A stretch of DNA of 64,000 nt from Colletotrichum lupini (GCF_023278565.1 NC_064679.1:1922001-1986000); one strand, 5' to 3'; counted from the stretch's first letter, positions 11,854 through 23,497 are shown. The notes: generated from the sequence alone by a model not told the origin. Program-made: numbers and translations.

Positions 11854-12848
11854 ATAAAAAAGAAGCCCTTTAGTAGCCCTCTAGAGGATTCTTTTCTTTT
11901 CCCCTTAGATCCTCGTTTTTTTAACCTTTTCTTAAGCTAATAATAACTTTAGTAAGAGGTCGTAGGACTACTTTAGAATAGCCGCTTTCTTTTTAAATTA
12001 ATCTCCGAGATTTGTAATACTCTTAGCTCGATACTATTAGGACCTCTAAATCCCCTCTTCTCTTATTAAACCGTCCCCTATATTATATTCCTAAGTAATA
12101 CCCGGGGGGTAGTTAAGGGAGCTATAAAAAGGTCGTCTAGATCGCGGGCTTAAGGTCGTATTTATAAAATCTTCGTAATAATAGACTTTTTTATATACTA
12201 TAGATCTCTTAGCTTAATAACTCTTATAGGGTTACCTTTATTACTAAGTAAAAATATTTACGTTTAGAAATCCCCTTTTTTAATCGCGCGGTGCTCTTTT
12301 ATATTATACTTTTACTAATTTAACTAGTTAATTTTTAATCGTAGGCCGGCCGCAAAAAAATCGTTTAGTAAAAAAGCTACTTAGGGCGATAGTAAAAGGC
12401 TAATTACTTAAGTAGTTCCGTTAATTAACGTAGTTTAATATAGTAAATATCGACCTCTCGTAGGTAGTAAAGGGCTACGATTACTTAATTCCGTATAGTA
12501 TTTAAGAATCGCCCCCTTTTTTATTTATTTTTATAAAGTTAATTAGTACGAATCTCCTATTTTATATAGTATTAAGAGGTCGTCTCTTTTGCGTAGTAAA
12601 ATACCTTACCGATTTACGATAGTAGAATTTAATTACTAATTAATATTAGTATCCCTATTATAGGGTAATTAGTTCGAACTATAGTTAATAAAAAGATTAA
12701 TTAAACTATATAAATATCTACGTAGTAGGTATAAAAAGGAGGTTCTAACCGTAGGTTGGGCTAGCTACAATAATCGTAAATAGGGCCCCTAATTAGCCCC
12801 TGCGTAGTCGGCTATATATTATAATTAAATTAGACTTCTAATCCGATA
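11854..12848 (-). mobile_element. Inverted 5' fragment of the same element (LTR 12644-12848 plus leader)
   Basis: Positions 12644-12848 are the reverse complement of the LTR. Positions 11854-12643 are the reverse complement of the start of the interior (compare 5212 to about 6000; the shared stretch around GGCCGGCC is easily found at both places). This truncated minus-strand copy abuts the plus-strand LTR at 11853, giving a head-to-tail inverted junction. Both copies are RIP-mutated, but at different sites. Confidence 0.75.
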
Positions 12849-15800
12849 GATATAATAGCCGGTAATCGAACTTTCTCGGCTTTAGTAAACTATAAAACTA
12901 AACCCCATTAATAATAAACTAACTTTTTTAACGGCCTAATAATACTTAGAGGAGATAGGCTCGAGAGAATCGGGGCGGTTTTAGATATTAAGTAAAAGAA
13001 CGGTAAATTATATATTTAAGTTACTATTACTCTAACTTATATTTTTAAATACTACCCTTATAGCTATCTAAATCTATAAATATTTTTTATTATAGCTAGA
13101 GCGAAGGGTACTTTAGCTTAGACTAGGTACTTAGCTTTAAGTAATTTAATATATTACGTCTTAGGGTTTAGCAGTATTAGGGGTTTCTAAGGATAGGTAT
13201 TTCGGTTACTTCGGGTTCCTAGTTCCTAGTACCTATTAACTTAGGTTTCCCCTAGCTATAATAAGAGATACTCGGTCTCGTTCGTAACTAATAAGCAAAC
13301 GATCGTAACGTTACTTAGGATATCTACCGTTATAATATATAAAAAGAAACGGATTTTATTCTAAACTAATACGAATAGATATTTTAATCTTATAGAAGAA
13401 CGAACCCCGAATGCGAATCGATATAGGTAACTAAGGTAGTATATTACTACGGACTAGATAAGTCCTTTTATATCGCTTATTAATATAAACGGTAAAAAAT
13501 AGTACTAGTTAATAAGCGGTTACGCCACTAATAAAAAATAAAAATAAAAAAAAAAAAGGTCGAGAAATTAGGCTAAATAGTATTTAAGACGTTTATAGTA
13601 AGTTAGCTAAGGTATTAAAGAGTAACCGATTTTAGTTCTATATTGAGTAAGGATAGGCGCTCTTTACTTAGCCCCTCTTTTTAAAGCTCTTTTTATAATT
13701 CTACGCGTAATAGGCCCCTAATCTTTAAAGCTTTTTTTTAAGAGGCTAAAGTGTTTTATATTAAAAGCGATAATACGGAGTATACTAATAATATAGTAGT
13801 ATTATATTATACGAGCCTTCGTCCGTTTAATTAAAAACATAGTAGCGTACGAAAAACCTACGAAAATATATATAAAAAGACGTTCTAAGAAACGTAGAAA
13901 TACCTCGGCTATCTAATTTCCTAGGCTATCTATAGGCCTTGCTTTATATCGCTTCTAAGTTCCTATTAATAATTAGGTCTATATTACGAGATAAATAGTA
14001 TATAGCGGGCTAGCGATCCCTAAGAAATTATATAATTTATATAAGTCTTCGACTCCCTTAGTTTTTAATAGAAATTCTCCCTCTACCCGTACTTTTTAAT
14101 ATTTAACTTTAACTACTTACGAGCCTAAATTATTATTATTACTTAGTGCTCTAAGCGCAATAAAAAACCTACCCGGCTTACGATCCTCTTTATTACTAAA
14201 CTCGCTATAACTAGGTTCTTAGAACGTTAATAGCTTAGACCCTAACTAGGCATAGGGCGTTAATAATAATTAATACGATTAGTAACCTTTGCATTAGCTA
14301 GTTATAATAGGCTATTAGCTAGCTACTTTTTCTTATACGACCCAGCTCTACTAGCATAACGTCCAGTTACTTAAAAGCGCTTTTTTCCTTATAGCTAGAG
14401 TTTTAATATTATAAAAAAGAAAGATAATAATCTAACTAGGTTTACTACTTAGGACTCTATTATAAATAGCATAGCATAATAAAGCTTTACTAACTATCCT
14501 TAGCGGCCCCTTCTATACTATACCCGTAAAAAAAATTAAAACGATCGTAAACGCGAGTTATAAACGACACTTATCATAGCCCCATAGACCCGCATTAAGT
14601 CTAATACTAAGACTAAATTATTTTTATAAGTATTATCTAGTATAGATAAGTACTTAAAATATTAAACGTGGACCCTTATTATAACAGTAACGCTAAGGTT
14701 TCTGCCCGTTAAAAACAAAATCTCTAAGCTATTATATAGTATACTTACTCTCTTTTAATAGTAATCGTACCTCTATTTAACGTTAGCATTAACGCCTTAG
14801 GACCCTCCGCAAACTAGCTCCGGAGAGAGTTTCCTAATAACTAATAGTTTTTACTAATCTATAAAAAATAAAACGAACTAGCAATAGGGCCCCCATTATT
14901 CGCAAGTCTCGGGAGCATATATTTATATACCTCTATCCCCGAAACCCTATCTTACGACTATTTTTTATTTTCTTCGTACTTAGACTAGCGGCATATTATT
15001 TTCTCCGTTTATAACTACTTCCGAGAGGAATTAATTATTATCTCTATTACTACGACTCTTATATATTAGAATTAGCTAATTTATATACGCAATAGTAGAT
15101 TACCCTAAATTAACGAGCGCTTAGTTTAATAATTTATAATATTACTAACCGCTAAGGTCTATATAATTATTAAGCTTATTCTAAGTACGGATTATTATAT
15201 ACATAGCTACTCGAGTAGAAAATAAGGTATTTAAAGAGCTTTAATTAAACTTTAAATAGTAAGTAACTTCTAATCTGCGGTAGCTTCTACCTAGTTACTT
15301 TTAAACATAATACGAATGACTTATAATAAGGTTTTCCCAAGCTTAATAAGCAGAGCCCAGCCCTCGGCAGGGCAGTTTTATAGGGCGATAATTTTTATAA
15401 GGCTAGGTAGAGGTAATATAAAATAGCTCTATAAGTACTTATAAAACCTTAGTTAAGTAAAGACTTATAGCTAGCGAGCGATAATTTATAAATATCTATA
15501 ATATAATTATAGGGCTATAAAAGCGTCTAAGACCCTTCGTATAATTATATACTTATAAATTAGCTTCCCCAAATAGGGTTATAAACTTATTATTATATTA
15601 CGAGCTAATTATTAGTAATATAACCGTCTCTAGTCTTTTTTTAGTTATTTTTATTATAAAGCTATCTAGACGATTAAAAGGGAAAAGATTTAGATTATTA
15701 CGCGATTTATTTTTACCCTTTCTAAAAGTACTTATATAAGTATTAACGCCCTTTAGTACTTAATAGAATATTTTGCTATATAGTATACTTCTAAATTACC

Positions 15801-16677
15801 TAAATATACTTTTTATATAATAAGCAGCCCCGGCTAAAGGAACCGCCTTAGTAAAAGAGGCTTATACTCCTTAGCTTTCGTTAGCCTTAAAATCTTAACT
15901 CTATCTTAATAAAAATAGTTTTAAATCTAAAATATTAAACGGCTAGTAGTAGCTTAAAGAACTTAAAAATACCTAGAGCTTTCGTTACGTACTTACTAAT
16001 TAGCTAATTACTAAAGAAGTCCGGGTTACTATTCAAAAATAACTACCCTAAGACTAATCCTCTTATCCTATATTCATAAATTATTAGTCCCTTAAATTAG
16101 TTTATTTAAATAAATTAAATAAAAGTACCTTATTCTTTTAATAACTAATTTCGGATTTAGTATTTAATAAGTCATTTCCGTATAAATTACTTATAATCTC
16201 CCGCTAAACTATATTAGTTTAAGCTAGTAATAAGTAAAAAGTCTTTTTATTATCTTTAGAACATTCGATAATATTATATTATTTTAGGACCTAATTCTAT
16301 TTAGTTACTATAACGTAATAATAAAATGCTTAATATATTAAAAAAAAAAGGTACGCTATAACGTAGGTCTTCTTACTTACTTAGCGTATACTTATCTAGG
16401 ATTAATATACTAAAGGGTAATCTCTAAAAAGATACTAACTTAGCTAGAACCTAATTAGCCCAGTATAAGAAGTAATATCTTACTTTAGAACATAAGCTCG
16501 CTATAAAAGAAAATTTCGGATCGAAACAGACAAAATTACTTTATAAGTACGTAGAAATACCTAGCTTATCATCTATATAAAGTAAAATCGGATATTTATT
16601 TCTTTTCTAATCTAGGCTCTACATAGTACTAATGCGATTATTTAATATTAAGCTATCTCTACTAGTATATATAGTAT
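12849..16677. mobile_element. RIP-mutated DNA of unassigned origin
   Basis: The same base bias as the rest of the block, with no reading frame on either strand. I did not recognise it as a further copy of the copia interior. It may be the continuation of the inverted element, another nested transposon or captured sequence. RIP prevents assignment by eye. Confidence 0.5.
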
Positions 16678-17121
16678 AGTTAACGGCGTTAACCTCTCTT
16701 ACGTAATTTTAATAATACTAAGGAAAATTACTAATCGAATTAGCCTTTTACCTATTCTAACGGTTATTTATATAGATTCCTATTTACTATATAAATGCCT
16801 CGTTAAATTAGGAACGACGAAGGAAAAGAGGCTTATAATCGATATTATAGCCCTTAAGTAATCGTACGAAAGGCGCGAGATACTTAAGATCTATTAAATT
16901 AATAATAAAAATAACCTCGTAAACGCTTTTATAAAAGTAGTACTAAATAAGGAATTAGAGTAATTCGTAGGTAGCGGAAAAGTTACTATATAAATAGAGG
17001 GATAGGTTATATAAAAAGAGTAGAGAAAAGGGGGAAAAAGAGATGACTTAGTAAACGGGCCCGAGGTCGAATTATACTTCTAACTATAGTAGTTAAATTA
17101 ATAAAAAAAAGAGAAAGTTAG
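16678..17121 (+). pseudogene. RNase H relic and polypurine tract, second copy
   Basis: This repeats 11190-11651 nearly base for base (GTTAACGGCGTTAACCTC near the start, EKRL-type motif, purine tract at 17101-17117). The two copies differ mainly at C/T and G/A positions. It directly precedes the outer right LTR and belongs to the element that made the GAAAG duplication. Confidence 0.65.
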
Positions 17122-17326
17122 TATCGGATTAGAAGTCTAATTCGACCGCGGTATATAGCTAACTACGCAAGGGCTAATTAGGGGCCCTATTTATAATTAT
17201 TATAGCTAGCCTAACTTACGGTTAGAACCTCCTTTTTATACCTACTATGCAGATATTTATATAGTTTAATTAATCTCTTTGTTAACTACGGTTCGAACTA
17301 ACCACCCTGTAATAGGGATACTAATA
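17122..17326 (+). repeat. Right LTR of the retrotransposon complex
   Basis: 205 bp, starting TATCGG (from TGTCGG) and ending ACTAATA, followed immediately by GAAAG. The last bases (ACCACCCTGTAATAGGG) keep CpA and TpG, so RIP fades at this edge too. Confidence 0.85.
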
Positions 17327-17331
17327 GAAAG
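17327..17331. repeat. Target site duplication, right copy (GAAAG)
   Basis: Identical to 5002-5006. It pairs the left LTR at 5007 with the right LTR at 17326 as the ends of one integration. Confidence 0.8.
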
Positions 17332-18597
17332 GCTATTTAGAAAACTGGGAATATGTTCGTCTTATGAGAGAATCGGTACATAGCCCGAGTTGTCTTGGCC
17401 CAGGGGTTGGATCACTCCGGATGAACACTGTAAAGGTGAGAAGGTGGGCGGTAGTCCACTTGCCCGCACACCCCTCGAATCATTTCACGCGGTCACATCG
17501 GTTCGATTCAGTTGTTCTTTTTAAGTTTGCCAACTCTCCTATTGTTGTCTATCAAAGGAGGAAATCCCACATAACTTTCTGGTTGCTTCTCACTTTAATT
17601 GCTTTGTCAGAAGCCAAGATAGTATCGATGTGGCTAAGCGAAGTGTTGATCCTTGCACAGCCTGACAGGTCACGAATGACAAACGATCAGCGTCTAGGTG
17701 ACACTCTTGGCCTCGGCCATCCCACCCGCGCGTAGAGCAACGTGAGGTCGAAAACTTATGACTCCTACTTAGTCTGGATCTCTTCATCTGATTGAAGGTT
17801 GTAGTAGATTACAGAGCCTCTGGTTCGAGATTTATAATCATGCGGCGGAAAGATGTAGCCCTGCCACTACTACGTGCTGGAAGTCGCATCAGTGAGGGCC
17901 AGCTTTATGAGACACTCAGTCCAGTGTGATTGCATCATTCATGAAAATGCTTGCAACTTCACACGCAGTGGTCTTGAATATTTCAAGTCAACGTCCGCGA
18001 ACATGATAGTCGGAGCAATAATTCGCCCGTGTTAGCATCTGGGCGGAGTAGAACACCTCGAGTGCTTGATTTGGAAGGCGGAACGTCCCTCAGCGCCATG
18101 TGATAGAATTCGTGGGGAGCCAAGGACCGAGAATGACAAGCGATGGGGCCCTGGGCGGGTATTTCACCCCGATTTGGGTGGAATGTGAAACGAGCCATCA
18201 CCGATAAACAAGGATGACTTGAGATCCATCAATTTTGTAGATACAACTACATGTGCGCGCAATCGAGCTTTGCTATTAGGTATAAAATAAGCTTTGCACT
18301 GGCTTTTGAGGGTTCTCGGCCCCTTTTCGAGCAGAAAGGAAGGTCTGGTCAGCAGGAATATTCAGTCTTCTGCGCGCCAATGCATTGTTAAGCTTGCTCC
18401 GCGCCCCTCGATACTAATATACTCCGTAGTGCGGACTTACAACACAATTAACACAAGTAATCCAGAAAAGAAAAGAAAGATAGCGGGACACATTTGCCCA
18501 GATATCCTGTTCGCAGGGCCTCTTGTCTCCTCATGTTCAGCTCTATTGCCAATAGCCTCGCTCAGATACACTAGAGAGAACCTGCGACATCAAGAAC
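17332..18597. other. Gene-free interval
   Basis: Base composition returns to normal at once after the target duplication. Short open frames exist (for example 17364-17735), but none has splice signals, a signal peptide or a recognised motif. Confidence 0.5.
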
Positions 18598-19030
18598 TCA
18601 GTCGCCCCGCACGGGGTTGAAGTTGATCTGTCTCTTCCCGCCGTTGGAACAGCATGAAGACAAGTAAGCAATGGCGGAGGAGTCAGCATTGGTGCAGCAC
18701 TAGATTAGATGTCAGCTATCATTGTTCTGTTAAACCAAACTAAGTAGCGAAGGACGAACAAATGTTCCGGGGCCATCATGATATGTTGTGCCATGGGGAG
18801 GTTGGCAGCAGCTCTGTGTGAGTGCGTCGTGACGAGCTCCAGGTGCGAAGATGTCCTGGCAGGCGCCGGCGTAGAAGCTTCCTTTACAGGTCGCGATAGA
18901 TGCGAACGAGCCGGCAGCGCATGCGCTGTGGGTGACAAGGTAAGCGTGTATTCATATTGGCAGGGGTTAATTAATAGAGGCTTAGCTAAGTTACTTACGC
19001 GATGATGACGAAGATGTATTGTGAGAGCAT
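18598..19030 (-). CDS. Small secreted cysteine-rich protein (SSP2)
   Basis: Three exons (18925-18999 continuing to 19030 as the first exon 18999-19030, then 18760-18925, then 18598-18699) give 99 residues. Intron 1 (18926-18998) has a GTAAGT donor and CACAG acceptor. Intron 2 (18700-18759) has a weaker GTTCGT donor, a GCTGAC branch and a CTAG acceptor. A hydrophobic leader ends near residue 20 (AAGSFAS). After it come cysteines spaced C, C, CC, CC, CC: eight in total. If intron 2 is not removed the protein stops after about 71 residues with four mature cysteines. The double-cysteine pairs after splicing support the longer model. No family is recognised. An LTR lies 129 bp upstream of the start. 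Confidence 0.55.
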
Positions 19031-19159
19031 TTTGAAGATGAGTCGATGGCAACGGTCAATCGGATGAGCGCTTGGCGAATTGTTTAATGGACGGAGTGTA
19101 CTTTCGCATGAGTATTAAATACTACATCAGTCGGAGCTGCAACCTTGCGGCTCTTATAT

Positions 19160-19361
19160 TGTCGGATTGGAAGTCCAATTCGACCGCGGCGTACGGCCGA
19201 CTGCGCAGGGGCCAATTGGGGGCCCTATTTACGATTATCGTAGCCAGCCCAACCTACGGTTGGAACCTCCTTCTTACACCTACGCAGATATTCATATAGT
19301 TCAATTGATCTCTTCGTCAACTACGGTTCGAACCAACCACCCTGTAACAGGGATACCAACA
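19160..19361 (+). mobile_element. Solo LTR, not RIP-mutated, with TATAT target duplication
   Basis: 202 bp, TGTCGG...CCAACA, collinear with the LTRs of the 5007-17326 complex. It keeps the ancestral CpA/TpG sites that are TpA in the other copies (for example GATACCAACA against GATACTAATA). It is flanked by TATAT at 19155-19159 and 19362-19366. It is therefore the best template for the unmutated LTR, and arose by recombination between the two LTRs of a lost element. Confidence 0.9.
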
Positions 19362-19366
19362 TATAT

Positions 19367-20312
19367 ACTCTAGCTTCGCCTCTCTTACCTCAGAGATAAT
19401 TCGAGGAGAACGAGATTGTGGCCCAATATGCAATCTACATCCCACCGGGTTGAGAAAATAGAAAGCTTAAAGAGATTACAGCATCCAACATTCACCGCCT
19501 CCACGAGACCCGAGTAGGTCGGAGACATCGGGTCGATGCCACTTCATGATCCCTGGATCTCGAAATCCGAGCAATTGTGCTGATTGAAATTGCAGAAAAG
19601 TGTTTCGAGGCCATAGATTAAGAGGTTAGTGGGACCTTGAAGAAAAGCTAGAATGGGTCTTTGCCTTTTAGCGTTGATGCACAATTCTCAACTCTCACGA
19701 GAGGCTGGCATGCCTTCTGCCATGCTGCTATTATCATGTTTCTTCTAAGCCCTTGTACTGATCAAAATTATCGTTTTATCATCTAGGAACCATTCAACTT
19801 CCGTGGTCGGGCAGCTACTTCTAAAGTGGTTTCAAACCCGATCATTATCGGCGCCTGCAGGCTGCAGTATGGCCGTCTCTGCGAGTATCGTCTTTGATCA
19901 GCACTATTAGAGTAAGACTAGAGGATATTTCAAACAAGAGGGAGTCTAGTCACCTCCAGCGTACATGAAGTTAAATTTTGTGGCGTTCCGCAGAGTCGGG
20001 AGTGACGACAAGACTAAGGCAGCCAATAGTAGTCCGTTAAGATCTCATGGCACATGTACGAATCAGCAGAAAGAACGTGGTAATTTTCGGTGAGAAATCA
20101 TCTTCTTATTCGAAGTGATTCGTCGGTTTCATAGAAAAGGAACATCACATTTCTGATACAACAATGTCTTCAACTACGAGTCTTGTTCGCTACTCCACGA
20201 CGTGGTCTTCTTAAGTCTTCCCAACTTCACCTAAGTACCAGATCAGGAGACAATTTCAACTCCAGCGCCAACTACATCGAACTTTTTAGATTGGTATCTT
20301 ACTGGGAGAAGT
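19367..20312. other. Intergenic region upstream of the HET gene
   Basis: No gene seen. It may hold the promoter of the HET gene; no distinctive element was recognised. Confidence 0.5.
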
Positions 20313-22304
20313 ATGCTTTGCAATGTATGCATGCCGATGTTCCGTGGTATCACATTCAACGGAATCGCGTTCGACTTGGGATACAAGATTCATCATCAAG
20401 ATAGCATCTCGCTCTCCAGGTCAGCCGCGAGCGGGTGTCGAATTTGCGGCGAATTGCTTCTTCGAACACTGGACATGCATGACTCACTCGATATCTTCAC
20501 GGGCCCATGGATGTATCGGACTGCCTTCAATCGAGCAGGCTCCGAGTCCTTTGCTCGGCTCACTTTCACTATTTTATATCAGACAGGCGGTATATTCTCG
20601 CGCCACTTCCGTGTTTATCCAAAATCGACCGTAAACGTCAATTCCAGCGTCGCTGTTAGGAACGGCATCATACCTGAACCGGAAGCCTTGAAGGCGGTGC
20701 GGTATTGGATGAGTACGTGCTTGACAGGACATGCAGAATGTCGCGTCAAAGGCCAACCAAAGTCGTATCCCACCCGTTTGCTGGAGATAGACAAATCAGG
20801 TTTGCGGCTCATCGATCCCGAGACGACACCGATTTCTGGGCCGTATGCTGCACTCAGCTATTGTTGGGGCTCGAATCCTTCATTCCTCCGTCTCACCGCT
20901 TGGAACCAAAATAGGCTGCGGGCAGGGATCGCCGACGATGAGCTTCCGATAGCTTTCTGTGAAGCTCTCAAAGCCGTACGATGCCTCGATATCTTGTACA
21001 TCTGGATCGATTCGCTGTGTATTATTCAGAGTGGGCCCGGAAGTACTGAAGACTGGGCCCATGAGTCCTCACGAATGGCGGACGTATACTCAAACAGCAT
21101 ACTTTGCCTTGCGCTGTACCGAGCTGCAAATCCGCATGAGAGTACATTCCGAGGGGGTGTGCCACCTTTTATGCCACCCACTGAAGTTGATACAAGATGT
21201 ATTTTCGATGGAGATGAGTCTATTCATCATTCATGTGTCGTCTTCTCTTCCAGCTATTATGAAGACGCGCTCTATCGCCAACCACTGGGTTCCCGAGGGT
21301 GGGCGTTGCAAGAAAGATTGCTGTCGCCGCGTGTTCTCGGGTTCGGTTGCGGAGAGTTGTTTTGGAGCTGTGCCGAATGCAAACACGCATGCGAGTCGTT
21401 CCCGGATGGTTTGAGTCTCGAAGATAACTTCTTTCAAGGTCTGAAACTGACGTCGGTCCCGTCAACGATAGAGGCAAAAGACAATTGGACCCTCACCACT
21501 GTCTGGTTCCGAGTTGTGGAGGAATATACCAACCGTGACCTCACGTTCCCAGAATCAGACAAGCTTGTGGCGTTGTCTGCAGTGGCCTTACGTTTGGGCC
21601 AGGCAATGGACGATATATGCATCTGGGGCCACTTCAACAAGAGCTTGATTAGAAGCTTGTATTGGAGTAGTGGCAGAATACACGTAAACCTCAAAAGGGT
21701 CAGGGCAACCAGAAGATCTCAAGTAGCCTCTGATGGGAGATGGACCAACGGGGTCAAGTTTCCTTCCTGGAGTTGGACCTCTATGGACGGACCGATATCT
21801 TTTGAGCATGAAGTCTTTGGGACAATGGTTACCTCGCCCCTCGCTTCATTCGAAAGGTACGTGATACAAAGCCCAGGCAAAGGTCATCAGCAAATTTCCA
21901 CCACCCTGCTCCAACTTCAGGTCTATGAAATGAAAGGACAGTTGCAGCTGCATCATGATGAGAGCGGCGGTACGGTCTATACCTTCGTCCCAACAGCATA
22001 TTCCAGAATCATTGACTGCGCCAGAAAATTCACGGCTTTCCTGGATGACTATCAAAATCCCACTGAGGGTGCTCACGTGACCTTTTGCCCCTTGATGGCT
22101 GATAGTGGGAGAGATCCGACCACCCTTAAGTCTTGCGACTTTGTTTTGGGTATATTTGTTGAGAAGACAGGTCATTTACTGGATGGCCGATCCATATTTC
22201 ATAGAGTAGGCTGCGGGTACATCGAGCTGAAAGACTGGGAGCAATGGCAAAATATCTATTATAGTGTTGAATTCCGAGAAACTAGCAAGGTACTCTTGAG
22301 TTGA
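20313..22304 (+). CDS. HET-domain (heterokaryon incompatibility) protein
   Basis: An uninterrupted 663-residue frame. The hallmark HET blocks are present: YAALSYCWG at residues 178-186, a YIWIDSLCIIQ block at about 229-239, and a following DW...E...M..VY block with conserved spacing. An N-terminal CxxC pair is visible (CNVC near residue 3, and CRIC in the early part). HET proteins trigger cell death after fusion of incompatible hyphae, or act in related recognition pathways. Many paralogues exist per genome and the specific role of this one is not visible. The long region after the HET block (about 350-663) has no motif I recognise. The start at 20313 is the first ATG of the frame; alternatives further in are possible. 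Confidence 0.9.
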   Translation: MLCNVCMPMFRGITFNGIAFDLGYKIHHQDSISLSRSAASGCRICGELLLRTLDMHDSLDIFTGPWMYRTAFNRAGSESFARLTFTILYQTGGIFSRHFRVYPKSTVNVNSSVAVRNGIIPEPEALKAVRYWMSTCLTGHAECRVKGQPKSYPTRLLEIDKSGLRLIDPETTPISGPYAALSYCWGSNPSFLRLTAWNQNRLRAGIADDELPIAFCEALKAVRCLDILYIWIDSLCIIQSGPGSTEDWAHESSRMADVYSNSILCLALYRAANPHESTFRGGVPPFMPPTEVDTRCIFDGDESIHHSCVVFSSSYYEDALYRQPLGSRGWALQERLLSPRVLGFGCGELFWSCAECKHACESFPDGLSLEDNFFQGLKLTSVPSTIEAKDNWTLTTVWFRVVEEYTNRDLTFPESDKLVALSAVALRLGQAMDDICIWGHFNKSLIRSLYWSSGRIHVNLKRVRATRRSQVASDGRWTNGVKFPSWSWTSMDGPISFEHEVFGTMVTSPLASFERYVIQSPGKGHQQISTTLLQLQVYEMKGQLQLHHDESGGTVYTFVPTAYSRIIDCARKFTAFLDDYQNPTEGAHVTFCPLMADSGRDPTTLKSCDFVLGIFVEKTGHLLDGRSIFHRVGCGYIELKDWEQWQNIYYSVEFRETSKVLLS

Positions 22305-22777
22305 AACTTAGGGGCTTTGCAAGCCTTTATATATATATATATTTCTCTCTTTTCTCTTTTTTTCTCTTTTTTAAGACGGGAAGGAGGGGAAAGATAAGTG
22401 TTCTTTTTGTTCATCGGCTGTTCTTGTGAAGCGCGACCAAGGAGGCAGGTACCTCAGAGGCTCAGATGTGATAGCTGAAAAATTCATGTTTTTTGCCGGG
22501 GCCTGGTCTAGAAGTACTGATAGCTGCATGTTACATGAATATCGTTCGGGTAATGAATCTCTGAATTTGAAACAGGTTTCTTCTTTCGTTTTTTCTTACT
22601 AACCTCGATATCATCATGTTGAATATGGGCATGTCTTTCTTGTTTACTCCACCCACCTCATCTCAACCCATCCTCCACCTTCATCCTCATTCTCACTTCG
22701 TTTTCACCTCTTTGACTCTCATATCAACCTCACTCCAACACCGTTCCTCTTCCTTGAGAAATTTCAGCGTCATCGAA

Positions 22778-23497
22778 ATGGAGTCTCCAGCAGCGCCCTA
22801 CTCGCCCTCAACCCACCCGCCGATCATCATGGACAGACTCGAAGTCGGATCCCTCTACATCATGATCTCGATCCCATTCTCCATCTACTTTGGCAAGAAG
22901 AAACACATCTACGCGACCAGTCTTCCGGACGACCCGAACTTCCCCTTCTGCACTTACGAGCTCATGGTCTCCCAGGGCCTCTCCACTGAAGAATTTCACT
23001 GGGACCTCTACTGGCACACCTCCGACTCAACCATCGATGAGCTCATTCTCACAAATGGCAATCAATACGCCAGCAGAAGCGCTGATATCGACAATGAAAG
23101 CGGTATTCTCTATCGCCTTCGCCCCCTCACAACCTGCCCGACAGCCTACTCCCGCGACCGGCTCACGATCACCCGCGTTCGCTCCCACGCCCAGCTCGTA
23201 GGCCTCATCCGCGTCCTGACGGTGCCGCCTGCACTCATCCCACATCTAACGCGCTACCTCGACTGGATGACCGCCGAGTCGGCTCGCGTCGCCGAGCGAA
23301 GCTACGTCTGGGCTACGATGGCGTACTACCGCACCCGCCGCCACCTCCTCAAGATTAAAGGCGTGCGAGATCATACCTTCAACCAATTCGACATCTCGCG
23401 CTTTACGGCGGAGCTGCTCTCGTTCGCCTACGCCGAGGTTCCTGGCGCGTTGTTGTTTGGTGGCATGGGGATGCCGAGACCGATTGTTGCGTCTTAG
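22778..23497 (+). CDS. Hypothetical protein with in-frame TAG before a coding-like extension
   Basis: A 239-residue frame with good fungal codon use. The ATG at 22778 (AAATGGAG) is preferred; an earlier in-frame ATG at 22616 adds a low-complexity leader. No family recognised. Directly after the TAG at 23495-23497 the same frame continues to a TGA at 23618-23620 with a charged, helix-like stretch (EEEDAVAIRHARDELLRRQ) that looks coding. Either a nonsense mutation truncated a 280-residue protein, or a poor intron ending at the TAG is removed, or the extension is chance. No signal peptide is seen in the 22778 model. Confidence 0.6.
   Translation: MESPAAPYSPSTHPPIIMDRLEVGSLYIMISIPFSIYFGKKKHIYATSLPDDPNFPFCTYELMVSQGLSTEEFHWDLYWHTSDSTIDELILTNGNQYASRSADIDNESGILYRLRPLTTCPTAYSRDRLTITRVRSHAQLVGLIRVLTVPPALIPHLTRYLDWMTAESARVAERSYVWATMAYYRTRRHLLKIKGVRDHTFNQFDISRFTAELLSFAYAEVPGALLFGGMGMPRPIVAS

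Larger units (their letters stand above)
5007..17326 (+). mobile_element. RIP-degraded Ty1/copia-type LTR retrotransposon complex
   Basis: The block is bounded by two direct LTRs (5007-5211 and 17122-17326) and by the GAAAG duplication. It has no open reading frame of useful length. CpA and TpG are almost absent, CpG survives and TpA is greatly raised, which is the pattern of repeat-induced point mutation. A plus-strand RNase H-like relic followed by a purine tract and LTR occurs twice, at about 11190-11853 and about 16678-17326. With RIP changes read through, it has the TDS...SLY...EKRL(I)xI...LRxSYE order seen at the end of copia-type polyproteins. A further inverted 5' end lies inside at 11854-12848. 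At 12.3 kb it is roughly twice a usual copia element, so nested insertion or rearrangement has occurred. The copia assignment rests on the RNase H relic only. Confidence 0.8.
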
